From: Candidatus Gastranaerophilales bacterium
GTDB taxonomy: Bacteria > Cyanobacteriota > Vampirovibrionia > Gastranaerophilales > Gastranaerophilaceae
Length of the DNA: 64,000 nt
Assembly: GCA_944326455.1 (NCBI GenBank)
Contig: CALVEA010000005.1
Location: 49,257 to 113,256 of the forward strand
Direction of reading: 5' to 3'
Below are positions 21,098-29,616 of this stretch, piece after piece; the first letter of the stretch is position 1; each line of letters opens with the position of its first letter. The notes under the pieces are model-generated. The model was given only the letters and a program-made list of their open reading frames with translations. It searched no databases and was not told where the DNA came from. The translations under genes were made by a program, and so were the position numbers.

Positions 21098-24000
21098 GTG
21101 ATGCTATTTTTTCAATACTCTTATTTAATTTTGCTATTTGTCTGTCCATACCGCCAACTTTTTTAGTAAGCTTTGATGTATCGTTAGCGTCAAGGAGATC
21201 CAGAGCACCTTCCAGCTTTGCCTCCAAAGAATTAATCTTATCTTGCTGTGCTGTCATTTTATCATCAACAGCTACAAGGAATTTATTAAGCGTATCTTCC
21301 AATGGAGTCATATCTACTTTATTATTTCTGCTTATTATAGTAGTCTCTACTATTATTTTATCCAATTTCGCTTCCAAAGACGAAATTCGTCTTGTCTGTT
21401 TATCAAATACATTACCTAAAGCTTCTACGAGTTCAGCACTCTGAGAATCATCTTCTGCTCCGGCTTTCAACTCTGCCAGCATAAGTTTAATTTGTTCTAT
21501 TTCATCCAGAGTTTCTATTTTATCTGAAATAGAATTGATTTGAACACTCGCATTATCAACCCATTCTGCTAAATATTCAAAGATTTGATTAAATACTTGG
21601 TTAGTCTTAGCACCATTTACCATCATAGAATTTATTGAATTCAATTTTGAATCAATTTTATCTATTCCGGCATCTTGCGGGAAGTTTTTGGTTCTCTCAT
21701 CTAAATCATTAATAACCAGCTTGAAATCTTGAAGATTATCTTGCAGAGTTTTATAAGACTCATCCGATGAAAGAATCAGTTTATTTGTTCTTGTGCTGAT
21801 ACTTACAAGATCTTCTGCCAAATCCTCTATATCTTTCTTACTTGGTATATCTGATTTTATAGATTCAACCAACTTGTAAATCTCATTAGTAGATGAAATC
21901 AAATCACTAAATTCTTTTCCATGATTATTATCTTTCATCTCATTTAGGACAAGGCGCAAATTCGCGATATCCGATTCTAAATCCTGCAAGCTGTATACAT
22001 AATCAATATCACCTTCTGATGATATTATTGAATTAATCTTACCATTGATATTATCAATATCATTTTTGATAGAGTCAATTTTATTGTCAATATCGATAAC
22101 ATTTTCATTGATATTCTCAACGGTATCGGAAGTAGTAACAATATGACTTAGTATTGTTATAAGCTCTGAATGTTTTTCTTGTATAAAATCAAGGATTTCT
22201 TCTTGTTCTGTTACAAACGATATTTGATTAAATACATTCAAGAATTGAGTTATTATATCTGATTTAACCTCTTTTAAACAAGATTCTAATTTATTTTCCA
22301 AATCTTGAGAGTCTAATTTTTCGGAAAAATCTTCTATGGATTTTAAGACTGAATGTTTGAGTAAAGTATTCATCTCTGTTACATCCGGAAGATTTGTACA
22401 GCAGAGGTCGCTTATATCTTGAATATAACTGAATTGTTCTTGAATTAATGTTTCAAGCTCTCCAATTTGACTATTAATAGAGGCTTGGAAAGCTTCATCA
22501 AAAGACTTATTGGAAATTTGAGATTTTAGATTATCAAAGCAGTCTTGTAGTTTGCTAAGCTGTCTTTCTGTAGAACTTGTTGATGACAAAATGGTATCTG
22601 AAAGTTCAGCGAGCTTTTCTTCTATACCGGATTTTGTATTGCTAAACTCTGACAGAATTTCATTCATAGACTGTTCAATATTACTGAACGAATCATTGTA
22701 TCTGTTTGATATAAGCTTGATTTCTTCATACTTATCCACAACAGTATCAACAAATTTCTTGTCAAAAAGTGCAAGCTTTTCTTCCAGATTTTTTCTATCT
22801 TCTGCTATTAACTCGCCTATTTCTGATAAATTTTCACTTATAAAGTCTTCAATTTTATCATTTAATGTTTCTACAGAAGAATTAATTAAAAGCTCTAAGG
22901 CAACTTTATAATCTGCCATATCTGATTTAAATACATTGGCATCTAAAAGCTTGTTTAGATTAGACAGCAATTTTTCAACTGAATCCGTCATCTCGACTTT
23001 TAGATTATCAAGCTTACCCAGCATTACAGATGTATCTGTCTTTATATCAAAGAAAGATTTTAAATCTTCAATATTGTTATAAATCTGTGAACTTACAATA
23101 TCTTCAATTTGAGATGTTAGTTTAACCGTTTCATCAGCTTGTGAACGTTTTAGTATTTCAAACTGATCCAGAAGTTCACCAATAATTACGTCAGTCTCTT
23201 TTTCAATGTTTTGAGACAGTGTACCAAGTTCTTTATTCAAGAACTCAATAAGCATCTCTTTGCAAGCAATAACATTCTGTTTTTCAGCTTCAATTTGTTC
23301 TGATAAATTATTAACATAAGCATCAATAGACTGAAGCTCTCCTGCAGAAATTTCAGCACTTGTAGCAAGCAAAGAACCGACTTTTTCATTCAAAGAATTT
23401 TCTAATGCCAAAATTAATGATTTGCTGCTGTCTATTTGATTAGAAAGATTTATTAAATCAGTCTTAGTACTGTTAGAATAAGACAACTGTTCCTTGATAT
23501 TACCATCAACAATCTTTATAGCATCAAGGATATCATTTCCTTGCTTAGCAACGAGTTCACTCTTTTCTGTTAAAACATCGTTTGATACTTTAACAGCATC
23601 AATTATATTATTTTCCCGCTGTAAAATCTCACGATTTTGTTCGCTTAGAATATTACTTGTAATTTTTACGGCATCTAAAATATTATTGCCCTGAAGCAGC
23701 AGTTTTTCGTGGTGTTCTTTTGTAATACCATCTGATATTTGCATGGCATTCAGCAAAGCTTTTGCCTGTTTTGTCAAAATATCATTACGTTCTATTGCAC
23801 GGCTATCCGCAAATTTTATTGCATCCAGGATATTTTTACCTTGCTGCAGCACACCGGAACTACGTTCATTTAAAGTATTGTCAACACCTTTGACTGCATC
23901 CATAATATTCTGAGAATGTAATAAAACATCTTCGTGTTGCTCCTCAGAACGGTTTGAAAGGGTTTCAATCATAACACCGTTATTGGCAGCCATGTGCGTT

Positions 24001-27000
24001 AATACGGAAATATCCGCAGCAGAAGTTTTAGCAGAATTATACTGATCTTCAAGAACAGATTTAACCTCTGTAATTGAAGCTGAAAGATCCACTAACCTTG
24101 CGGTATTCAAATCAGAAATATCCTTCATGCCGGTTTGGACTGCATTAAACCCAGAAGAAATGGAAGACTGCAAAGAATCTTCTTTGGCATCAATATTATT
24201 TTTTAGTCCTTCTACAGAAGATTCTATACGGGTAAGTTTTGCTCCTGTATCATCTGATAAAACCCGTAACCCGCTGCTAACAGAAGAAATCCCCTTATCA
24301 AAGGAGGTCGTTAAATCTCTTAAATCCTCATCAAAGTGATTATTTAAGTTTTGGAGCGCCATAACTGTCTCGGAAGCTTTTTGGGTATTTTCATCCGTTA
24401 TAGTTTTCAGCCCGTCCTTAATTCCCGCAAAATTCTCTGATAAAACATTTTTAACCTGTTTAAAATTCAAATCTGCAACACTTATAGAACTGCTGACAGC
24501 ATTTTCAACATCAAGAGCCATATTTTTAATATTGGTATTCAACTCTTCATGTTTAACAGCTGTTTCCTGTGCCTGAATTTCCAAAACAGAATCTATGTAT
24601 TTTGTAATATCATCCAGCTGAGCTTTTAAATCTTGTGTCAACGATTGGTTATTTGCAGCAATATTTTGAGCAAACTCATTTAATTTTGTTTTCAATGAAC
24701 AATAGTCAACGGCTGTCAGCTTAACATTTTCATCTATAACAGCTTTTAATGAAGCTGCTATTTCATCAAGCTGTTTCATATTCTCATCAGATTGCTCAGC
24801 CCATATAGACTTCATCGCATTATTAATATCAGAGATTTTATCTTTTAAGAACTCCGATTGTGAATCATTTTTCGCCTGCAAAGAATCAAATGTTTTCTCA
24901 ATTATTGACTTGTATTCTTCAAGCTTTGCAGAAACAACTCCTTGCATTTTATCAGATACAGAAGAAAATTCCGTCTCAATTCGCTCTGCCAAAGATTTGT
25001 CCGACTTATCAAATAATATCGTAATCTGTGAAACTAAAGACTCAAAGTTGCTTTCAATTATTGACAGCTGGCGAGTCATATCACCGTCAACATTTTCGTC
25101 AACTTTATCCAAAACACTCTTTAGAGAAGCAAAATCTTCAAGTATTACATCAACTTTCTGAGACAATGACTCCGTATACTTATCATTTAAAGTATTCATC
25201 AAAGATTTTAGAGATACAAAATTTTCCAAAATCTTTGCCAATATTCCTGCCATTCCGGAGGAATTTTCCTCTGTTAAACGATTTATAAGAAGCTTAATTT
25301 CTTCTACAAGCTCTAAGACTTCTTGAGAATTATTTGAATGAGCTGATTCCACAAGAGTTCTTAACTCACTGATTCTATCCGTATTCTCAGAAGCAAAGTC
25401 TTGTTTATAATCAGATATTTTATCCAAAAGAACTCTTTTAAGTTCCGCTAATTTTGTATCAAAGTCTAATTTTATGCCGTCAGCAGAATCTAATATCCCA
25501 TCAACTCTGTTTCCGGATGTAAGAGTGTTAATAGATAAGAAATCTCTTATTTCATTGTAAGACTCTTGTATTTCAAGAAGCTTTGAATAAGCATTTTTTA
25601 TCTCACCTTTTAACGCTTCGGAATTCTCAGTAATGGTTCTTGTAACAGCTGCTATACCATTAGAAGATTCTGCTTGAATTTCTTTTAAACTGGCTTCGAC
25701 CTGAACCCTTATAACGTCAACAACATCCCTAACACTTTCAATATAGCTGATACTATTTTCTTTTATTGCATCAGAAAATCCGGACAGTTTTGCATCAAGA
25801 TTCTCGGTATTTGCCGGAGCCTGCACGCTCACATAAGACAAAACATCAACTATTGAAGAAGAGATATTGTCTAATACAGGCTTGATTCCTGCAAGAGATG
25901 CGGCTTGAGCTTTTTTAAATTCATCCTCAACATTATCAAGCTTGCTTATCAATAGTTCGTATTTGCTGTACAAATCGTTAGAAACTTTTTCTGAAAGAGT
26001 ATTAGAAGAACCTTCTATGCTGTTAGAGATATCCTGTTTAGCTGCATACAAATCAACTTTCAAATCCTTTACCGTATTAACAAAGTCCAAGGCTAATACA
26101 TTTTCTACAGCAGTTTTTAACTCGGAAAACTCTTTTTTAACACTTCCTGCTTCTACGACAGAAGAATCAATTTTATAATCCAATACCCCAGCCAGATTTT
26201 TAATATTCTCTACCTGATCGCTCAGTTGAGCTGAATATGAAGATACCGTTTTTTCTTGTGTTTCAATAGAAGCCCGCAAACTGTTTTCAAAGAAAGTCAA
26301 TCTGTCCGTTATATTGGAAAGAATCGCATTATTTGATGATACGCAGCTTTCATCAAGCTGTCTTATAGTGTTCTTTAAGTCTGTTACATTTTCAAATACT
26401 GCAGAAAAATTCCTTTCACACATTTCTGCAACAGATAACTGGGTTTCATTCAATTTTGAACCTAAAACATCTGCACTGGAAGATATTGAGTTCAAAACTC
26501 TTGTTATATTTACTTCATGCAAACTTGAAATTTTCTCAGTACTGTCATCTACATGAGTTTTAAGGTTCAACTCAACCTTTCCTAAATTGGAAACCAAATC
26601 CTGAAAACTTACGCTGATATCAAGACCTTTTATGATGTCAGCAACTTTTTGTATCTCATTAAAGGAATCATTGAGATTTTTATTTAAGTTTAAAGTTCCT
26701 TCCGCAATATTTCTCAGCATACTTTCCAAAGAAACTTTAAATTCTTCAAATTTCTCATCTGACTTAATCTCCAAAACCTCTGCCTGAAGTTTGTTAAACT
26801 CATCTAAGATATTTTGGGTATTTAAATCTCTTTCCTCCGCCAGTACTGACTTCAAGCTTGCAATGATATTAACAGAAGCGTCAATTTTTTCAGCCAAGCT
26901 GTCAAAGCGCATGTAACGTCCGCTTAGTTCAGAAACTGAGGCTGCCAGTTCTTTATTTTGTGCAGACAGATTGTGAAGCTGTTCGCTTTGCGCGAAAATA

Positions 27001-27707
27001 TCTTCTCTTGAAGCCAAATTGTCCAAAGAAGCTTCGACTTGTGAAGTTTTTTTATCCAGCATCTGCAAGGCAGAAAGCACCGTATTTGAAGACATCTCTA
27101 TATTTGATAGCACATCTGCAAATTTATCCAAATAATCTGTCTTATCATAAGAAGCTATTGTCTTTATTATTGTTTTAAAATTATCATTTAAGCTTAATAC
27201 AATTGAATCAAATCCATTATTTAATCTCTCTAAGTCATTCTTTAACAGAGAAATATTTTTAATGATATCTTTCTTTTGAGAATCATCGGAACGTAAAGCA
27301 TCCAATCTTAAGGTTATATCTGATAATGACTCCTTCTGTGAAAGAACTTCTCTTGAAAAAACAGACAAGTTAGTCGCTACAATATCAAAAAGTTCTTTAA
27401 CCTCAGAAGACTTGAGCATTTCAGAGCTATTTTTCAACATGTTAGAAAAAAGAGACTCAATCGCACCAAACTTAGATAAAAGAACATTGTGGCGCTCATC
27501 AAGATTTTGTTTCAACTCTGACAGAAAGACTTTTATTAAATCAATATCCTCTTCCGTGTTGATTTTCTCAAGTTTGCCATTTATTCCCGTTAACAACTTA
27601 TCAACATCAGAAGTATTAAGTATACCTTGTGCTCTTATGGAATTTAACAAAGTTTTAATTGTGTTAAAATTCTCATTAATTTCAGAAAATTTATCAATAT
27701 CTGCCAT
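21081..27707 (-). CDS. Giant coiled-coil protein (about 2,208 residues), unknown
   Basis: A very long, almost wholly helical protein rich in Ser, Asp, Glu, Lys, Leu and Ile, with no enzyme motif, signal peptide or membrane segment seen. Heptad-like patterns run through it. A block at about residues 1245-1405 contains six copies of an exactly 25-residue repeat with core NILDAVK/I. Before it lies a looser set of longer repeats (F..GI..GLK.I.D.NT.KL). The start chosen is ATG at 27705-27707 (MADIDKF), with AGGATT just upstream; an ATG eight codons earlier is possible. It is cytosolic by appearance. Its stop overlaps the glcD start. A cytoskeletal or scaffold role is a guess. Confidence 0.85.
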   Translation of the reverse strand: MADIDKFSEINENFNTIKTLLNSIRAQGILNTSDVDKLLTGINGKLEKINTEEDIDLIKVFLSELKQNLDERHNVLLSKFGAIESLFSNMLKNSSEMLKSSEVKELFDIVATNLSVFSREVLSQKESLSDITLRLDALRSDDSQKKDIIKNISLLKNDLERLNNGFDSIVLSLNDNFKTIIKTIASYDKTDYLDKFADVLSNIEMSSNTVLSALQMLDKKTSQVEASLDNLASREDIFAQSEQLHNLSAQNKELAASVSELSGRYMRFDSLAEKIDASVNIIASLKSVLAEERDLNTQNILDEFNKLQAEVLEIKSDEKFEEFKVSLESMLRNIAEGTLNLNKNLNDSFNEIQKVADIIKGLDISVSFQDLVSNLGKVELNLKTHVDDSTEKISSLHEVNITRVLNSISSSADVLGSKLNETQLSVAEMCERNFSAVFENVTDLKNTIRQLDESCVSSNNAILSNITDRLTFFENSLRASIETQEKTVSSYSAQLSDQVENIKNLAGVLDYKIDSSVVEAGSVKKEFSELKTAVENVLALDFVNTVKDLKVDLYAAKQDISNSIEGSSNTLSEKVSNDLYSKYELLISKLDNVEDEFKKAQAASLAGIKPVLDNISSSIVDVLSYVSVQAPANTENLDAKLSGFSDAIKENSISYIESVRDVVDVIRVQVEASLKEIQAESSNGIAAVTRTITENSEALKGEIKNAYSKLLEIQESYNEIRDFLSINTLTSGNRVDGILDSADGIKLDFDTKLAELKRVLLDKISDYKQDFASENTDRISELRTLVESAHSNNSQEVLELVEEIKLLINRLTEENSSGMAGILAKILENFVSLKSLMNTLNDKYTESLSQKVDVILEDFASLKSVLDKVDENVDGDMTRQLSIIESNFESLVSQITILFDKSDKSLAERIETEFSSVSDKMQGVVSAKLEEYKSIIEKTFDSLQAKNDSQSEFLKDKISDINNAMKSIWAEQSDENMKQLDEIAASLKAVIDENVKLTAVDYCSLKTKLNEFAQNIAANNQSLTQDLKAQLDDITKYIDSVLEIQAQETAVKHEELNTNIKNMALDVENAVSSSISVADLNFKQVKNVLSENFAGIKDGLKTITDENTQKASETVMALQNLNNHFDEDLRDLTTSFDKGISSVSSGLRVLSDDTGAKLTRIESSVEGLKNNIDAKEDSLQSSISSGFNAVQTGMKDISDLNTARLVDLSASITEVKSVLEDQYNSAKTSAADISVLTHMAANNGVMIETLSNRSEEQHEDVLLHSQNIMDAVKGVDNTLNERSSGVLQQGKNILDAIKFADSRAIERNDILTKQAKALLNAMQISDGITKEHHEKLLLQGNNILDAVKITSNILSEQNREILQRENNIIDAVKVSNDVLTEKSELVAKQGNDILDAIKIVDGNIKEQLSYSNSTKTDLINLSNQIDSSKSLILALENSLNEKVGSLLATSAEISAGELQSIDAYVNNLSEQIEAEKQNVIACKEMLIEFLNKELGTLSQNIEKETDVIIGELLDQFEILKRSQADETVKLTSQIEDIVSSQIYNNIEDLKSFFDIKTDTSVMLGKLDNLKVEMTDSVEKLLSNLNKLLDANVFKSDMADYKVALELLINSSVETLNDKIEDFISENLSEIGELIAEDRKNLEEKLALFDKKFVDTVVDKYEEIKLISNRYNDSFSNIEQSMNEILSEFSNTKSGIEEKLAELSDTILSSTSSTERQLSKLQDCFDNLKSQISNKSFDEAFQASINSQIGELETLIQEQFSYIQDISDLCCTNLPDVTEMNTLLKHSVLKSIEDFSEKLDSQDLENKLESCLKEVKSDIITQFLNVFNQISFVTEQEEILDFIQEKHSELITILSHIVTTSDTVENINENVIDIDNKIDSIKNDIDNINGKINSIISSEGDIDYVYSLQDLESDIANLRLVLNEMKDNNHGKEFSDLISSTNEIYKLVESIKSDIPSKKDIEDLAEDLVSISTRTNKLILSSDESYKTLQDNLQDFKLVINDLDERTKNFPQDAGIDKIDSKLNSINSMMVNGAKTNQVFNQIFEYLAEWVDNASVQINSISDKIETLDEIEQIKLMLAELKAGAEDDSQSAELVEALGNVFDKQTRRISSLEAKLDKIIVETTIISRNNKVDMTPLEDTLNKFLVAVDDKMTAQQDKINSLEAKLEGALDLLDANDTSKLTKKVGGMDRQIAKLNKSIEKIASHVVEK
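23521..23972 (-). repeat. Six-copy 75-nt (25-residue) tandem repeat in the giant gene
   Basis: The plus-strand motif GCAT(C/T), which reads back as Asp/Asn-Ala in the core (N-I-L-D-A), recurs at 23521, 23596, 23671, 23746, 23821 and 23896. This is an exact 75-nt period with no indels, although copies have diverged in sequence. The protein consensus is a helical unit with core QG-NILDAVK and a Glu/Lys-rich linker. Confidence 0.85.
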
Positions 27708-27806
27708 ATAAATCCTATCCCACGTCCTCAATAATTACATTTCCCTTATTATATACTAATATAAAAATGGTGACAAATAATAATTTTTTTTTTAATATTA
27801 ATAGCA

Positions 27807-28391
27807 ATGAATTATTTATTTTTTATACTAATAGGGATATCAATTATAGCATCGTTATTGAACGGAACGATTCCTGAATTAATAAATGCCATGCTTGAAG
27901 CCTGCGGCACTGCAGTTAAGATAGCATTCTCACTTATAGGGATTATGGCATTTTGGCTTGGGATAATGAGAATTGCGGAAAAAGCAGGCTTGGTTCAACT
28001 CCTGTCAAAGCTTATCCATCCGATTGTAAAACCTCTTTTTAAGAATCTAAAAAAAGATTCTCCTGCTCTCGGAGATATAACAATGAGTCTTACCGCAAAT
28101 GCGCTGGGGCTGACCAATGCTGCTACACCAATCGGACTGAAGGTCATGAAGGAACTTCAAGAAAACAACCCCGACAAAGAGTTAGCAGATGACAATATGT
28201 GTATGTTTTTAGGTATGAATACTGCCGGTTTTCAAATAATACCCGCTACAGTTATAGCTGTTCTTGCCGGACTAGGTGCGAAAAACCCGGCAGAAATAAT
28301 TCTTCCGACTCTAATTGTAACCTCTTTGGCATTTTTAGCATCTATTGCTGCCGCATTAATTCTTAGAAAAATTTGGAAGGAGAAAGCATGA
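27807..28391 (+). CDS. spmA: Nucleoside-recognition/spore maturation protein A-like membrane protein
   Basis: A 194-residue inner-membrane protein with about four or five hydrophobic segments. The family pattern includes FSLIGIMAFWLGIMRIAEKAG and the conserved SLTANALGLTNAATPIGLKVMKELQE, plus CMFLGMNTAGFQIIPATVIA. SpmA and SpmB are needed for spore core dehydration in Bacillus but are also found in non-sporulating bacteria, where they are thought to be transporters. It overlaps spmB as ATGA. It is divergent from the giant gene across about 100 nt. Confidence 0.9.
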   Translation: MNYLFFILIGISIIASLLNGTIPELINAMLEACGTAVKIAFSLIGIMAFWLGIMRIAEKAGLVQLLSKLIHPIVKPLFKNLKKDSPALGDITMSLTANALGLTNAATPIGLKVMKELQENNPDKELADDNMCMFLGMNTAGFQIIPATVIAVLAGLGAKNPAEIILPTLIVTSLAFLASIAAALILRKIWKEKA

Positions 28392-28906
28392 TAATTCTTC
28401 CATTAATGATTCTTGTAATTTTAGCGGTCGGTGTAATAAAAAAAGTTCCTGTATATGAGGAGTTTATAGAAGGAGCAAAAGATGGTTTTTCAGTATCCGT
28501 AAGAATTATTCCATATCTTGTTGCCCTTATTACAGCAATTGCTATGTTTAGAGCCTCTGGGGCACTTGATTGTATAACAGACATCTTTGGATTTTTACTA
28601 AATAAATTTTCAATTCCTGTTGATATAGTACCCATTATGATAACCCGCCCGCTATCCGGCTCTGCTGCACTTGGAATTTTTTCTGAATTAGCCGCCGAAC
28701 ATGGCGCAGATGCATTCATTACCAAAATGGCTGCCATAATGCTGGGGAGTTCTGAGACAACATTCTACGTATTAGCAGTATATTTTGGTTCCGTCGGAAT
28801 AAAAAAATTCCGATACGCTCTTCTCACAGGAATTATCTCTGATATTATAAGTATTGTACTAGCAATTTGGGCTGCTCACTTATTTTTTCCTGCCAGCATT
28901 GGGTAG
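28388..28906 (+). CDS. spmB: Spore maturation protein B-like membrane protein
   Basis: A 172-residue partner of SpmA with the family features VPVYEEFIEGAKDGFSVSVRIIPYLVALITAIAMFRASGA, ITRPLSGSAALGIFSEL and AAIMLGSSETTFYVLAVYFGSVGIKK. The ATG at 28388 is chosen because GGAGA lies just before it and it overlaps the spmA stop as ATGA; a TTG five codons earlier is unlikely. The product probably forms a membrane complex with SpmA. Its 3' end overlaps the convergent zinc-ribbon gene by 62 nt. Confidence 0.9.
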   Translation: MIILPLMILVILAVGVIKKVPVYEEFIEGAKDGFSVSVRIIPYLVALITAIAMFRASGALDCITDIFGFLLNKFSIPVDIVPIMITRPLSGSAALGIFSELAAEHGADAFITKMAAIMLGSSETTFYVLAVYFGSVGIKKFRYALLTGIISDIISIVLAIWAAHLFFPASIG

Positions 28907-29219
28907 ATGATGTAATAATGTCATGCTCTACAATATTTTTCTGCAATACTGCGAAATTTATATCAATAAAGTTTATTTTATTGAGTTTTTCAATCTTAAA
29001 TTCGCTAGAGCCGCAATTTGTACAGAAATGATTTAACGGCTCAATTCGTTCCCCGCGTTGCACGGTCTTTAATTTTATACCGCAGCATGAACACCTTGTA
29101 ATAAACCAATCATTCCTTATAAGCTCTCCGCAATCAGGACAGTAAGAAGATTCAACATCCGGAGAAACCCGGGCATGCTGGCACTTTTTATTTAATTTAA
29201 AAAAAACATTTAAAAACAT
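28845..29219 (-). CDS. Small zinc-ribbon protein
   Basis: A 124-residue protein with three Cys-pair knuckles: CPDCG (about residues 27-31), CSCCG (about 43-47) and CTNCG (about 66-70), plus a further Cys near residue 13. These could bind one or two zinc ions as ribbons. The C-terminal third is charged and without motifs. GAGG lies 8-9 nt before the ATG. It is convergent with spmB and shares 62 nt with it on the opposite strand, so the extreme C-terminus should be viewed with caution. Possible nucleic-acid or protein binding; role unknown. Confidence 0.68.
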   Translation of the reverse strand: MFLNVFFKLNKKCQHARVSPDVESSYCPDCGELIRNDWFITRCSCCGIKLKTVQRGERIEPLNHFCTNCGSSEFKIEKLNKINFIDINFAVLQKNIVEHDIITSSTQCWQEKISEQPKLLVQYL

Positions 29220-29616
29220 GCTTTATCCTCTTTTATAAATATTTCTTAATAGCGAAGAACCAAAAAACAAGAAATGTTAAGAATTGTAAACATTAAATTT
29301 AAAAAGAGGCAATTTATAAAATGAATATAACTTTATATATATAGGATATTGATAAAACGCTATACACATATATCTATATTATTTATACTACACTTCACAC
29401 ATTTAAGTTTTTAGAGTCTATACGACTCTTTTTTTTGTAATAAATTTTAATAATAGAAAGCTTTATCTTGCTTTTTAATAAAAAAATAAGTATACTTAGT
29501 ACACTTAATATTTATGTAACAATATTGCCGAATTTTGTAACAAAATAGCAAATATAGTTATTTAAAAGACTTTATAAATTTGTATTGTAATTACATTAGG
29601 TAAAGGGTTTGTGTAG
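29220..29616. other. 397-nt AT-rich gap
   Basis: No coding region longer than a few codons is visible. It must contain promoters for the minus-strand zinc-ribbon gene and the plus-strand gene at 29617, and it holds a free-standing terminator-like hairpin at 29413-29436 with no gene directly before it. A small RNA ending there, or a leader transcript that terminates early, is possible. Confidence 0.5.
29413..29436 (+). terminator. Orphan rho-independent terminator
   Basis: AGAGTC (29413-29418), 5-nt loop, GACTCT (29424-29429), then a run of seven T. No plus-strand gene ends nearby; spmB ends about 500 nt upstream. Confidence 0.7.

Noticed and set aside
23521..23972. CRISPR array suggested by regular 75-nt spacing
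   Set aside because: The period keeps the reading frame of the giant gene, the copies are diverged and coding, and there are no unique spacers between identical repeats.
22552..27711. Several plus-strand open frames of 66-119 codons inside the giant coiled-coil gene
   Set aside because: They mirror the Ser/Asp/Glu/Leu-rich codons of the giant gene on the other strand, show no motif and would be fully nested. Treated as shadows.
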